Positions 8,409 to 17,179 of a stretch of 64,000 nt of DNA are shown one piece after another; position 1 is the first letter of the stretch, and every line of letters begins with the position of its first letter. This DNA comes from Verrucomicrobiales bacterium (GTDB lineage: Bacteria > Verrucomicrobiota > Verrucomicrobiia > Verrucomicrobiales > DEV007). The stretch is from positions 1 through 64,000 of the forward strand of contig JARGPH010000023.1 in NCBI GenBank assembly GCA_029213065.1. The letters run 5' to 3'. The position numbers and the translations under genes are program-made. Under the pieces are notes generated by a model. That model saw only the letters and a list, made by a program, of their open reading frames with translations, did no database searches and had not been told where the DNA came from.

Positions 8409-9638
8409 TTGAAAACGTCGGGAAATATTGCGGTCGTCGGAGGCGGTCCTGCCGGTCTGAGGGCTGCTGAAGTCGCCGCTGCCGCAGGAGCGCAGGTGAC
8501 GGTCTATGATGCGATGCGTTCGGTCGGACGAAAGTTTCTCGTTGCCGGGAAGAGCGGGCTGAATCTTACGAATGGCGAAGATTGGGAATCGTTTTTGGCT
8601 CGATACAGCGGCTCTGAATTTCCGGCGACTTTGTGGAGGCAGATTCTTTCGGACTTTGATAATGAGGCCCTTCGGCAATGGGCTTCCAATCTCGGGATTG
8701 AGACCTTTGTCGCGAGTAGCGGAAAGGTGTTCCCTGTTCCCATCAGCGGGACGATCAAGGCGGCTCCGTTGTTGCGCCGTTGGGTCGAGCGACTGCGGGC
8801 ACTCGGTGTCACTTTTCAAACCGGACATCACTGGGCGGGATTTGATTCGGCGGGAAATCTCAGTTTCCAGCACGGGGCTGAGATGATCCGTCTGCAGCAC
8901 GATGCGACGATTCTCGCGCTGGGCGGAGCGTCCTGGCCGCAGACGGGTTCGACGGGGACCTGGGCTGAGATTTTGGAATCAACGGGAATAGGCGTCACCC
9001 CGTTGTCATCGGCGAATTGCGGGTGGGAAGTGAATTGGCCGAAGGAGCTTCTGGCGGAAGCGGAGGGTTTGCCGTTGAAGAATCTCAAACTGTTCGCAGG
9101 TGATGTGAGTCGCCGCGGGGAAATGGTGATCACTGGATACGGATTGGAAGGCGGACCGGTTTATCATCTGGGGCCGGCGCTCCGGGCGCTCCCCGATCCG
9201 GCGTTGATTGTCGATTTTAAGCCTGATCTCACGGTTGAGGAGCTCACGGAACGACTTGGACCGGTGAAGCGTAATTTTGTCCGCGAGGCCGGTCGGCGAT
9301 GGAAGCTCGACCCCGCGGCCTGTGCTTTGCTTAAGTATCTTCCCGATCGAGGCCCCTGGAAATCAGCGGAGCAACTTGCCCGTGAAGTGAAGCGGTGCCG
9401 TATCCCGCTGACCGGGCCGCGCCCGATAGCAGAGGCGATTTCTTCGGCGGGGGGAGTGCGCTGGAACGAGCTCAATGAAGGGCTCATGTTGAAGAAAATC
9501 CCCGGTGTTTTTATCGCCGGAGAGATGATTGATTGGGATGCTCCCACGGGTGGCTATCTCATGCAGGGGTGCTTTGCGACGGGGACTTGGGCGGGAAAGT
9601 CGGCGCTGGGTTGGGTAAACAGATCTGTGTCAATCTGA
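8409..9638 (+). CDS. FAD-binding flavoprotein, HI0933/BaiN-like family (PP_4765-type)
   Basis: 409 residues from a TTG start at 8409; the Rossmann motif VVGGGPAGLRAAE begins at residue 9, so little could be added upstream. The N-terminal FAD domain is followed by GRKFLVAGKSGLNLTN, a diagnostic block of the HI0933 (NAD(P)/FAD-dependent oxidoreductase) family, and ALGGASWPQTGSTG. The C-terminus has GVFIAGEMIDWDAPTGGYLMQGC, the final FAD-contact block. The physiological reaction of this branch is unknown to me. Convergent to the lactonase gene, with a 12-bp inverted repeat between them. Confidence 0.88.
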   Translation: MKTSGNIAVVGGGPAGLRAAEVAAAAGAQVTVYDAMRSVGRKFLVAGKSGLNLTNGEDWESFLARYSGSEFPATLWRQILSDFDNEALRQWASNLGIETFVASSGKVFPVPISGTIKAAPLLRRWVERLRALGVTFQTGHHWAGFDSAGNLSFQHGAEMIRLQHDATILALGGASWPQTGSTGTWAEILESTGIGVTPLSSANCGWEVNWPKELLAEAEGLPLKNLKLFAGDVSRRGEMVITGYGLEGGPVYHLGPALRALPDPALIVDFKPDLTVEELTERLGPVKRNFVREAGRRWKLDPAACALLKYLPDRGPWKSAEQLAREVKRCRIPLTGPRPIAEAISSAGGVRWNELNEGLMLKKIPGVFIAGEMIDWDAPTGGYLMQGCFATGTWAGKSALGWVNRSVSI

Positions 9639-9662
9639 GTCCATCTGCGAAAGCGATGCCAA

Positions 9663-9706
9663 ATCTGTGTAAGAGAAAATGAATTGATCTGATTTCTTAC
9701 ACAGAT
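9663..9706. repeat. Inverted repeat between convergent genes (cacagat-type repeat)
   Basis: ATCTGTGTAAGA (9663-9674) and TCTTACACAGAT (9695-9706) form a perfect 12-bp stem with a 20-base loop. More CACAGATG words lie to about 9737. The element may terminate transcription from either side but has no flanking U-run. The cacagat/atctgtg type is seen as a dispersed repeat in other genomes. Confidence 0.55.
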
Positions 9707-9793
9707 GAGACACCGATGTTAAGGATTGGCACAGATGGAGTCTATCGACGGGCGGCTTCTCACCTGCGAGTTGGGTCTGGGAGGAGCCGACAC

Positions 9794-11035
9794 TTACTCT
9801 CCCGAAAAATCGCGGAAGACGATGATGGAGGGATTCCCCACCGGTGTGTAGTGACCGGTGAAATCGAGAGTGCCTTTCTCGCGGTTCACGCGGAAGGCTG
9901 CGATATGGTCAGCTCGTTGATTGCAGGAATAAAGAAATTTTCCGGTGGGGTCAAAGTTGAAACTGCGCGGGTAGTTGCCGCGAGTCCATTCATCGGCGAC
10001 GGAGCTGAGTTCCCCGCTTTCACCGACTGCGAAAATACCAATGCTGTCATGGAGGCGGTTGCCGACATAGACGAAGCGCCCGTCTTCGGAAAGCATGATT
10101 CCCGAGCAGAAGTTGCTCCCTGCGTAGCCGGTCGGCAGGCTGGAGATGGTCTCACGTGGGGTGAGGTGTCCGTTCTCCGAATCGTAGTCGAAGCGGGCAA
10201 TGGTCGAACCCTCCTCCTGGAGTGAGTAAAGCCATTTCCCGTTGGGGTGAAAATGAAAGTGGCGCGGGCCGTCACCCGGGGGGAGCGAGACGAAGGGCTC
10301 ATCGTTGGGTGAGAGAGTTCCGTTATCCTCGTCGAACCTCCAGAGGTAAATTCTATCCTGACCGAGATCGACATGGAGAACGAATTTTCCCGAGGGGTCG
10401 GACTCTATCATGTGTGCATGAGCCTGGTCGTGTCCGCTGAAGGCAAAGCTTCCGGGAGGGGCGTTTGTAGCTTTGGCAGGGCCAACATCCCCGATGTCTT
10501 CTTTGACGTCGCTGGCTTCGCCGAGGCTGCCGTCAGGTTGAATCGGCAGAACTGCGACGGACCCGCCGAAGTAGTTGGCGACGAGGACGTATTTACCTGA
10601 AGGGTGGAGACTGAGATGGGCGGGGCCTTTCCCTTCCGAGCTGACCGAGTTGATCAGTGTGAGTTGGCCGTCGCCCGGATTGATGGCAAAGGCGCTTACG
10701 GAACCGGCTTCCTTTTCGCCGATTCTTTCCGTTTCGTTGACTGAATAAAGAATTGTTTTGTCAGCGTTGAAAGCCAACGCGCTCGGGCTGGTGCCCATTT
10801 CGTGAACGCCTGCCGGAGTCATCGCCCCGGTAGTGCGGTCGACGTGGAAGAGGTGAATGCCCCGACCGTTGCCCGGCGGCAGATCCACTTGCGTATCGAG
10901 CATGTTCTTGAGTGGCGACGTGTAGGTGCCGACGTAGGCGATCAGGGGCGGTGCTTTATCATCTGCAAGGGCAGTGAAAAGCGAAAGTGAGACGACGGTG
11001 AGAAGCGTGACGAGGAATCCGGTGATTGGTTTCAT
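9794..11035 (-). CDS. Secreted lactonase-family beta-propeller protein (6-phosphogluconolactonase-like)
   Basis: 413 residues with a signal peptide ending near ALA/DD. The body is a seven-bladed propeller of the COG2706 lactonase family: AYVGTYTS at the start, repeated strands such as PSALAFNADKTILYSVNE, PAHLSLHPSGKYVLVANY, PRHFHFHPNGKWLYSLQE and PRSFNFDPTGKFLYSCNQ, ending with PSIIVFRD. Members include the E. coli 6-phosphogluconolactonase and fungal muconate-lactonising enzymes. Since this one is exported, a cytosolic pentose-phosphate role is unlikely and the substrate is open. It is 27 bases downstream of the Tat-exported hydrolase on the same strand and probably co-transcribed with it. 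Confidence 0.88.
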   Translation of the reverse strand: MKPITGFLVTLLTVVSLSLFTALADDKAPPLIAYVGTYTSPLKNMLDTQVDLPPGNGRGIHLFHVDRTTGAMTPAGVHEMGTSPSALAFNADKTILYSVNETERIGEKEAGSVSAFAINPGDGQLTLINSVSSEGKGPAHLSLHPSGKYVLVANYFGGSVAVLPIQPDGSLGEASDVKEDIGDVGPAKATNAPPGSFAFSGHDQAHAHMIESDPSGKFVLHVDLGQDRIYLWRFDEDNGTLSPNDEPFVSLPPGDGPRHFHFHPNGKWLYSLQEEGSTIARFDYDSENGHLTPRETISSLPTGYAGSNFCSGIMLSEDGRFVYVGNRLHDSIGIFAVGESGELSSVADEWTRGNYPRSFNFDPTGKFLYSCNQRADHIAAFRVNREKGTLDFTGHYTPVGNPSIIVFRDFSGE

Positions 11036-11062
11036 GAGCTGATAAGCGATTGGAAAGTGGTT

Positions 11063-13156
11063 TTATACCGGCTTCTCTGTCGGGCCGAAGGGTTCGACTT
11101 GAGTGAGGTGTTTCGACTCGAGCGCTTTGTAGCACTGAGGGAGGTCGAAGGTCTTGAGCACTCCGGGAATGAAGATGGAGTTCGGCCAGCCGTAGAGTTC
11201 CGTCGTGGCGATGTCTTCATAGCTGGAGAGTGAATTTTTGAGGGTCACCTCTTTCACCGCCGGGGAGAGCAGTGCCGCGAAAGTAGCGGGGACGGTTCCC
11301 CAGCCCTTGGCGACAAGGTGGACCTCGTTGTAGCCGAATGCACCGAGCCAGTCGATGACGCGTAGCACGTCGAGGGTTTTGCCTCCGATATAGGGTTTGC
11401 CTAACATGTTGGCAAAAACGGTGTAGAAATAGTCGGGGCCGTAGTAGCTGAGAGGGGCGCTCGTGGTCGTGCCGGGGAGCGATTCGCCAACACCGCGCAC
11501 GTCGACTGCGAAAATTCCCGTGTCCTCTTCGGCGGCTTCAATCGTCTCGCGCAGTGTTTGATCGTCTCGAAGATCGGCGTCCGCTGAGTGATGGGAAACG
11601 TGCAGAATCGCGCGCCCTTTCCCTGCCGCCTGCGGTGGACGTGAATTCCATCGTTCCTGCGTCAACATGGTCACGAGCGCCTGGATCCCCGGTTCGGTCT
11701 CGATGGCATAGTTCATGAAATAGGGCGCAGGGTAGCCGCGCTTCAGCGAGGAGGGTCGGAGGTTCCGGAAATGGGGCGTACTGTCTTCGACTTCGCTCAT
11801 CTTGAGTGAGGTTCGAACCGCCTCTTTGAGCTGGTCGCCGTCGAGCGGCTGGCGGGTTGCTGCGAGGCGCTTTGCTTCCGCTGAAGTGAAATCGAAGACG
11901 GTGCGACTCCCGAGTTTAGCCGCCTGGCCGTCGGGGCAGCACCAGAGCGTTTCGTCTTTTTCGATCGTGATTTCAGGTTCGGCTTCGACGTTTGGCCCCT
12001 CGGTGGCCTCATTGAACCAGCGATACATGGACTCGCGATTTTCCTGTGAAAAACCGTGGGGCGTCGGGCCGGCTTTGAGCGCGATATTATCCTCCGATCC
12101 GAGAAGTTTGTAGAGCTTCTTGAGGCGGGAAAGGGCCTCGAAGGATCCTCTGATATCGAAGTAGTCTTTCTCTTTGGGAAGGATCATGACCGGTTTCGGT
12201 GCCATTGCGGCGAGGAAGTCGTCGTGATCTAGATCGTTCGCGAGCGCCAGCGGTGGGCATTGTTCGCTGTCCTGAGGGAGTTCGTTCTCCATGTTGTGAC
12301 GCCAGGTCGTGACGAAACACGAAGGCGCTGCCATCGACCAGCGGTGCTCGACTCCGCAAAGCCAGGTGGTCATGGTTCCGCCACCGGAGTTTCCGGTGAC
12401 CCCGATCTGGTCGGGATCGACATCGGGACGTGTCAGGAGATAGTCGAGGGCGCAGATACCGTCCCACGCTCGCCAGGTCCCGAAGAATTCACCGAGAAGG
12501 GTTTGCTGGTTCCCAATGAGGTTGTGTTGGCGGGTGCCCACGGCAATGGCGTCCTTCCCGTCCTCTTTGATGTACTGTGAGCGTTCGCCCTGACCGATCG
12601 GATCGTAGATCAGGCAAACGTAGCCGAGGCGGGCGAGTCCCTGCGCGAAGGCCTGGTAGGATTCGGCGGCTTTTCCGTTAGACGAGTGGCCGCAGGTGCC
12701 GACAACTGCGGGCATGGGAAGATCTCTGCCTTTTGGAACGTAGAGGTTCGCTGTGACGAGAAACCCGGGGCGACTTTCGAAAATGAGGTTCTCTATGTTG
12801 TAGCTTTCCCGCTCGACAACGCTGGTGACTCTGGCGTTGAGCGGAGTCTTCTCTGCCGGAAAGGGGGCAAAGCAGGATTGAATCCTTTCGCGGACATCGG
12901 CGACGTAGGCTTCCGCGTCGGCTTTCGTCTCGATGGCTGCTTTGCGGGCGGCGCCGCGGCGCTCAGATTCGATGACCTGATCGAGGTAGTAATTGTGCAC
13001 CATCCGCGGGAAGCGGTTGAGCGGTTGCAGCTCGTCCCCTGAGGAAGTGGCTGCGAGAGCATCGAAGCGGCTCAGCTGATGCGCAGCGGCGGTTACACCG
13101 GCAAGTTGAAGGAATCGGCGACGGGCGGTTGTGTTTTGACTATGGCTCTCTTTCAT
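11063..13156 (-). CDS. Tat-exported alpha/beta hydrolase, prolyl-oligopeptidase/acetyl-xylan-esterase type
   Basis: 697 residues from ATG 13156 (a GTG at 13159 is also in frame). The N-terminus has a twin-arginine signal, ARRRFLQLAG. The first half is an alpha/beta hydrolase: a TCGHSSNGKA oxyanion region, YDPIGQGERS, nucleophile elbow G-N-S-G-G-G, and acid/base candidates around MAPKPVMILPKEKDYFD and TPHGFSQENRE. The second half (from about residue 450) repeats a weaker hydrolase-like fold with AVDVRGVGES and HLVAKGWGTVPATFAAL, where a Gly-x-Gly replaces the serine elbow and is probably inactive. Such two-domain exported hydrolases occur beside carbohydrate genes in planctomycetes and Verrucomicrobia. 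Substrate unknown. Confidence 0.85.
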   Translation of the reverse strand: MKESHSQNTTARRRFLQLAGVTAAAHQLSRFDALAATSSGDELQPLNRFPRMVHNYYLDQVIESERRGAARKAAIETKADAEAYVADVRERIQSCFAPFPAEKTPLNARVTSVVERESYNIENLIFESRPGFLVTANLYVPKGRDLPMPAVVGTCGHSSNGKAAESYQAFAQGLARLGYVCLIYDPIGQGERSQYIKEDGKDAIAVGTRQHNLIGNQQTLLGEFFGTWRAWDGICALDYLLTRPDVDPDQIGVTGNSGGGTMTTWLCGVEHRWSMAAPSCFVTTWRHNMENELPQDSEQCPPLALANDLDHDDFLAAMAPKPVMILPKEKDYFDIRGSFEALSRLKKLYKLLGSEDNIALKAGPTPHGFSQENRESMYRWFNEATEGPNVEAEPEITIEKDETLWCCPDGQAAKLGSRTVFDFTSAEAKRLAATRQPLDGDQLKEAVRTSLKMSEVEDSTPHFRNLRPSSLKRGYPAPYFMNYAIETEPGIQALVTMLTQERWNSRPPQAAGKGRAILHVSHHSADADLRDDQTLRETIEAAEEDTGIFAVDVRGVGESLPGTTTSAPLSYYGPDYFYTVFANMLGKPYIGGKTLDVLRVIDWLGAFGYNEVHLVAKGWGTVPATFAALLSPAVKEVTLKNSLSSYEDIATTELYGWPNSIFIPGVLKTFDLPQCYKALESKHLTQVEPFGPTEKPV

Positions 13157-13184
13157 CACGGAAAGAGAGCGTATTCAATTCGGG

Positions 13185-13263
13185 CACGAAGGGGAGTCAA
13201 TTCGCCTCCCCTCTTCGTGGGACTCCGGAGCTGTCTCACCGGAGGCGGTTTCGCCTGTTCTAC
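13185..13263. repeat. Palindromic cluster, including GTAG/CTAC-type repeat copy 2
   Basis: Three hairpins in a row: CACGAAGGGGAG (13185 on) against a bulged CTCCCCTCTTCGTG ending at 13219; CTCCGG against CCGGAG; and AGGCG-gttt-CGCCT. The right end, CGCCTGTTCTAC, matches the end of the repeat at 25378-25444. It overlaps the stop codon of the small membrane protein gene and could act as its terminator, though no U-run follows. Confidence 0.55.
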
Positions 13264-13565
13264 TCCTTGATTTTCTTCGAAAAGTCCTTTTTAGCAGACT
13301 CAATCGTATCCTCGATTGCCTGATTGGCGGAGTTCGTCACTTTGTTGACCTGCTTCGATACGGTCTTCTTGATCGAGTCCGTATTGGCGGGGAACTCCTG
13401 TCCGGTGAAGTGCAGATACGCGGCAAACGCGACGAGGGCGATTGCAAGGATGACGATCAATTTCATGATCTTTTTGAAAATTCCGACTACGAGAATGATC
13501 GCGAGGACGGCGGCGATGACGAGATGCAGTGGATTCGATGATAGTTGGTTAAAGAGGTCTTGCAT
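13260..13565 (-). CDS. Small membrane protein, function unknown
   Basis: 101 residues. Two hydrophobic segments, HLVIAAVLAIILVVGIF and MKLIVILAIALVAFAAYL, are separated by a KKI turn. A charged C-terminal half follows, rich in Lys, Ser and Asn with an amphipathic helical look (SIKKTVSKQVNKVTNSANQ). Proteins of this design are often called DUF-type or phage-shock-like small membrane proteins, but no family is recognised. Its stop overlaps a palindromic repeat. It is divergent to the FAD oxidoreductase that starts the catabolic cluster, with a 182-base intergenic region in which no further feature was seen. Confidence 0.65.
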   Translation of the reverse strand: MQDLFNQLSSNPLHLVIAAVLAIILVVGIFKKIMKLIVILAIALVAFAAYLHFTGQEFPANTDSIKKTVSKQVNKVTNSANQAIEDTIESAKKDFSKKIKE

Positions 13566-13747
13566 AAGGGGTTAGAGGATTGGATTGCCGACTTATTCAC
13601 TAACGTGGTTGTTGATCGATGCAAATTGAAAGGTGCTTGGGTTTCTCGCGATTCTGAATACATGATTACGGATCGCACAACCGGTTCGAAACTTGACCTT
13701 GAGGCCCCTATCACCTGGACTAACAGAACGTCCGCATTTGAGAGCCC

Positions 13748-15607
13748 ATGCCAGTTACCGATCATGAATTGAGTTGCGATATACTCGTCGCAGGAGGAGG
13801 ACCTGCGGGGGTGCCGTGTGCGCTCGCGGCGGCCCGAAGCGGTGCAAAAGTGATTCTTTGTCAGGATCGGCCGGTCCTCGGGGGGAATGCCTCCAGCGAG
13901 GTTCGGATGCACATCGTCGGTGCGAACGGGACGGGCAGGTTTGACCGGGGAGAGGAACTGGTTACCGAGGCAAGGGAAGGTGGCATTATAGAGGAAATCC
14001 GGTTGGAGAATGCGGTGCAGAACCCCCAGCGTTCCGCCTCGGTCTTTGACCTGATCCTCTACGACAAATGCCGGGTGGAGCCGAATCTTGAACTGATGCT
14101 GAACACCGCTGTAGTTGGTTGTGAGATGGAGGGCTCAACGATTGTCGCTGCTTTGGCGGAGCGACAATCGACGGAAGACCGTTTCCGGATCACGGCGTCG
14201 GCTTTCGTGGATTGCACTGGAGACGGTCGTCTCGGAGTTGAGGCCGGAGCTGCATTTATGGAGGGGAGGGAGGGCCGTGAGTCATTTGGTGAAACTCTTG
14301 CAGAGGAGAAGGGCGATAACCAACGCCTCGGGTCCACGATTTTACTTCAGGCACGAAAGCACCCCATGGCGATGCCTTTTCTCGCTCCGTCGTGGGCGCG
14401 CCCTTTTTCGAAAGAAGATCTCAAGCTTCGGCTCTATGCCAATCCGGGTGAGGAAGAGCCGACTCATGAGTATGGATACTGGTGGGCGGAGTGGGGCGGC
14501 ACTCGCGACACGATCAAGGACAATGAGGAGATTCGCGATGAGCTCCTCGCGATTTCCTTGGGGATCTGGGACCACATTAAAAACGGTCCCGGAGAAGAAC
14601 GCTTTCAGGCTGATAATTGGGCACTCGACTGGATCGGGTTCCTTCCCGGAAAACGCGAGAGTCGTCGATTTGTCGGTCAGCATATCCTGACGGAACACGA
14701 TTTACTCTCTTCGAGATCCTTTCCCGATGCGATCGCCTACGGCGGCTGGTCACTCGATCTTCATCCCCCGGAGGGCGTCGATGCTCCTGATATTGAGCCC
14801 TGCGTGCAGCATCCGGTTCCGGAGTTGTACGACATTCCCCTGCGGGCCTGTGTTGCCCGCGATGTCGAGAACTTGATGTTTGCGGGGAGGAATCTTTCCG
14901 CAACTCACATCGCATTTTCCTCCACCCGCGTCATGGCGACTTGCGCCACTGTCGGTCAGGGCGTGGGGACCGCTGCGGCAGTGGCAGTGGCGAAAGGTAA
15001 AACAATTTCTGAAGTCGCGGAGGATCCCGAGTGTATCGATGCGATCCAGCGCCATCTGCTTGATGACGATAGCTTTCTGATAGGGTTGGATCAGATTGCT
15101 GAAACGGATCCGGTTCGTTCCGCCCGGATTACAGCGTCGAGCGAGCTACCTGACGGGGCTGCTGCAAATGTCGCATCGGTACAAACCCGAAGCGTTCACG
15201 GGCCTTCCGGTTCCAGCCGGAGTCCGGCAGGGTCCCATCGCTGGATCTCGGATCCTCAAGCCGGGTTCCCGGCCTGGATTCAATTCGAGTGGCCCGAGCC
15301 AATCTCTCTGAATCGGATCCAATTGATTTTCGATACCGGGCTTCACCGTCACCTCACCTTGAGTCATCACGACGGCTACACTTCGAAGATGCAGTGGGGA
15401 CGTCCTCAGGAGGAGACGGTTCGTGATTATGAAATAAAGATCAGGGTCGGTGGTGAGTGGCGCTGCGCAAAAGAAGTCAGTGGAAATTACCAGCGGCTCA
15501 ACCGGCATGAATTGGGACTCAGCCCCGGAACTGAAGCTGTCCGAATTACGGTCCGGAAAACGAACGGGCTCGATCATGTCCGCATAGCCGCCGTACAAAT
15601 AGGCTAG
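13748..15607 (+). CDS. FAD-dependent oxidoreductase with C-terminal discoidin-like domain
   Basis: 619 residues. The Rossmann motif DILVAGGGPAGVPCALAAAR starts at residue 11, then RPVLGGNASSEVRM and the VDCTGDGRLG block, as in the FAD_oxidored (PF12831) family. A second FAD block, NLMFAGRNLSATHIAFSSTRVM, is at about residues 375-395. After about residue 460 comes a beta-rich region of ~150 residues (WISDPQ, WIQFEW, IQLIFDTGL, RITVRKTNGLDHVRIAAVQI) that resembles an F5/8 type C (discoidin) fold. No signal peptide is seen. It is the first gene of the 13.7-23.3 kb cluster, 39 bases before the symporter. The family oxidises carbohydrates or hydroxy acids; the actual substrate is unknown. Confidence 0.88.
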   Translation: MPVTDHELSCDILVAGGGPAGVPCALAAARSGAKVILCQDRPVLGGNASSEVRMHIVGANGTGRFDRGEELVTEAREGGIIEEIRLENAVQNPQRSASVFDLILYDKCRVEPNLELMLNTAVVGCEMEGSTIVAALAERQSTEDRFRITASAFVDCTGDGRLGVEAGAAFMEGREGRESFGETLAEEKGDNQRLGSTILLQARKHPMAMPFLAPSWARPFSKEDLKLRLYANPGEEEPTHEYGYWWAEWGGTRDTIKDNEEIRDELLAISLGIWDHIKNGPGEERFQADNWALDWIGFLPGKRESRRFVGQHILTEHDLLSSRSFPDAIAYGGWSLDLHPPEGVDAPDIEPCVQHPVPELYDIPLRACVARDVENLMFAGRNLSATHIAFSSTRVMATCATVGQGVGTAAAVAVAKGKTISEVAEDPECIDAIQRHLLDDDSFLIGLDQIAETDPVRSARITASSELPDGAAANVASVQTRSVHGPSGSSRSPAGSHRWISDPQAGFPAWIQFEWPEPISLNRIQLIFDTGLHRHLTLSHHDGYTSKMQWGRPQEETVRDYEIKIRVGGEWRCAKEVSGNYQRLNRHELGLSPGTEAVRITVRKTNGLDHVRIAAVQIG

Positions 15608-15646
15608 ACAGGGCCGGTCACGCTTCGCACACTTCCCTTTTTTATC

Positions 15647-17179
15647 ATGGCACCGGTTGATTGGATTATTCTTTGTCTCTACGCGATTTCCACGGTTGGG
15701 CTTGGCTGGTATTTCGGTCGCAAGCAATCCGACACCAGCGAGTATTTTGTGGGATCGGGGAACATGAATCCACTCCTCATAGGGGTTTCACTTTTTGCGA
15801 CGCTTCTCAGCACGATCACCTACCTCGCGCTCCCGGGAGAGACTCTTGGAAAAGGCCCCATCTATTTAACCAACTACCTCGCGTACCCATTTATCTATCT
15901 GGTGATCGGCTTTGTGATTCTGCCAGTCTACATGCGACTGCGCGTTACCAGTGCATACGAATTGCTGGAAAACCGTCTTGGCCTCAGCATCCGGGTTCTC
16001 GGGGCGGCATTGTTTCTTCTGCTTCGTCTCGTCTGGATGTCCCTCCTCGTTTATCTGACCGCAAAGGCGATTGCGATTATGATAGGAGCGGGGGAGGAAA
16101 TGGTTCCCTGGATAATCGTTGTGACGGGAATTTTTGCGATCACCTACACCTCGCTTGGCGGGTTGAAAGCCGTCGTCATCACCGACTTGATGCAGACGAT
16201 TCTGCTCTATGGCGGTGCCTTACTGGTCATCGGAACGATCAGCTGGAAGATGGGGGGCTTCGGATGGTTCCCCACTGAGTGGCAGGGGGAGGTTTGGGAC
16301 AGTCAGCCGATTTTCAGTCTCGATCCCTCGACCCGCGTCACCGTGATCGGATCGATACTCTCGGTGTTTCTCTGGGTCGTTGCCACCTCGGCTGGAGATC
16401 AGGTTTCGGTGCAGCGCTTCATGGCAACGAAGGATGCAAAGACAGCGCGCAGGGCAACGGCGATGCAGTTGATCATCGGCATGGTTGTGGGGCTCACCCT
16501 CGGCGTGGTGGGGATGGCCCTGCTCGGCTACTTTCAGGCGTATCCGGATCTGCTCCCGGGCGAGGGAAGTATCGGAAGTCAGGCGGATAAGATTTTCCCC
16601 CACTTTATCGCTTTCCATCTTCCTCCGGTGGTTACGGGGCTGGTTGTCTCAGGTCTCTTTGCCGCCGCGATGTCGAGTATTGATTCGGGCGTCAATTCGA
16701 TCACCGCTGTCGTCATGACGGACTTCCTTGATCGTTTCGGGATGAAGCCTGATACCGAGAAAAAGCACATTCGGTTTGCGCGTATTTTGGCCATCGCGAT
16801 TGGTGTGGTCGTGGTTCTTCTGAGTGCGATCGTGAAATACATTCCCGGTAATTTTATGGCAGTGACTAACAAAACGGTAAATTTACTGACCGTTCCGATT
16901 GCCCTTCTCTTTTTCTTTGCTTTGTGGGTGCCGTTCTCCAATGCTCGAGGTGTCTGGGTCGGAACGATTGCCAGTGTCAGTTCGGCGCTTCTCGTAGCTT
17001 TCTCCGGTAGCTTTTTCGGAGTGAACCCGGCGACGGGGTGGTTCGCCTTCTCCTTCGGCGCTGAAGGAATCGATCTCGCTCCGGTCAGCTTTCAATGGAT
17101 TGCTCCGGTCGCACTTGTCGTTGGCGTCAGTGTGGGGCTCGTTGCCTGCAAGGTATTCTCTCCAAAAGCACCGGCATGA
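15647..17179 (+). CDS. Sodium:solute symporter (SSS family)
   Basis: 510 residues with about 13 hydrophobic segments. It begins with the N-terminal helix IILCLYAISTVGLGWYFGRK and the DTSEYFVGSG motif, then LLSTITYLALPGE, and the family signature near residues 340-355: GLFAAAMSSIDSGVNSIT. These place it in the SSS group that couples Na+ entry to uptake of sugars, sialic acid, organic acids or similar solutes. It probably imports the substrate of the surrounding enzymes. The stop overlaps the start of the next gene by 4 bases (ATGA), so translational coupling is likely. No Shine-Dalgarno sequence stands out before the start. Confidence 0.93.
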   Translation: MAPVDWIILCLYAISTVGLGWYFGRKQSDTSEYFVGSGNMNPLLIGVSLFATLLSTITYLALPGETLGKGPIYLTNYLAYPFIYLVIGFVILPVYMRLRVTSAYELLENRLGLSIRVLGAALFLLLRLVWMSLLVYLTAKAIAIMIGAGEEMVPWIIVVTGIFAITYTSLGGLKAVVITDLMQTILLYGGALLVIGTISWKMGGFGWFPTEWQGEVWDSQPIFSLDPSTRVTVIGSILSVFLWVVATSAGDQVSVQRFMATKDAKTARRATAMQLIIGMVVGLTLGVVGMALLGYFQAYPDLLPGEGSIGSQADKIFPHFIAFHLPPVVTGLVVSGLFAAAMSSIDSGVNSITAVVMTDFLDRFGMKPDTEKKHIRFARILAIAIGVVVVLLSAIVKYIPGNFMAVTNKTVNLLTVPIALLFFFALWVPFSNARGVWVGTIASVSSALLVAFSGSFFGVNPATGWFAFSFGAEGIDLAPVSFQWIAPVALVVGVSVGLVACKVFSPKAPA

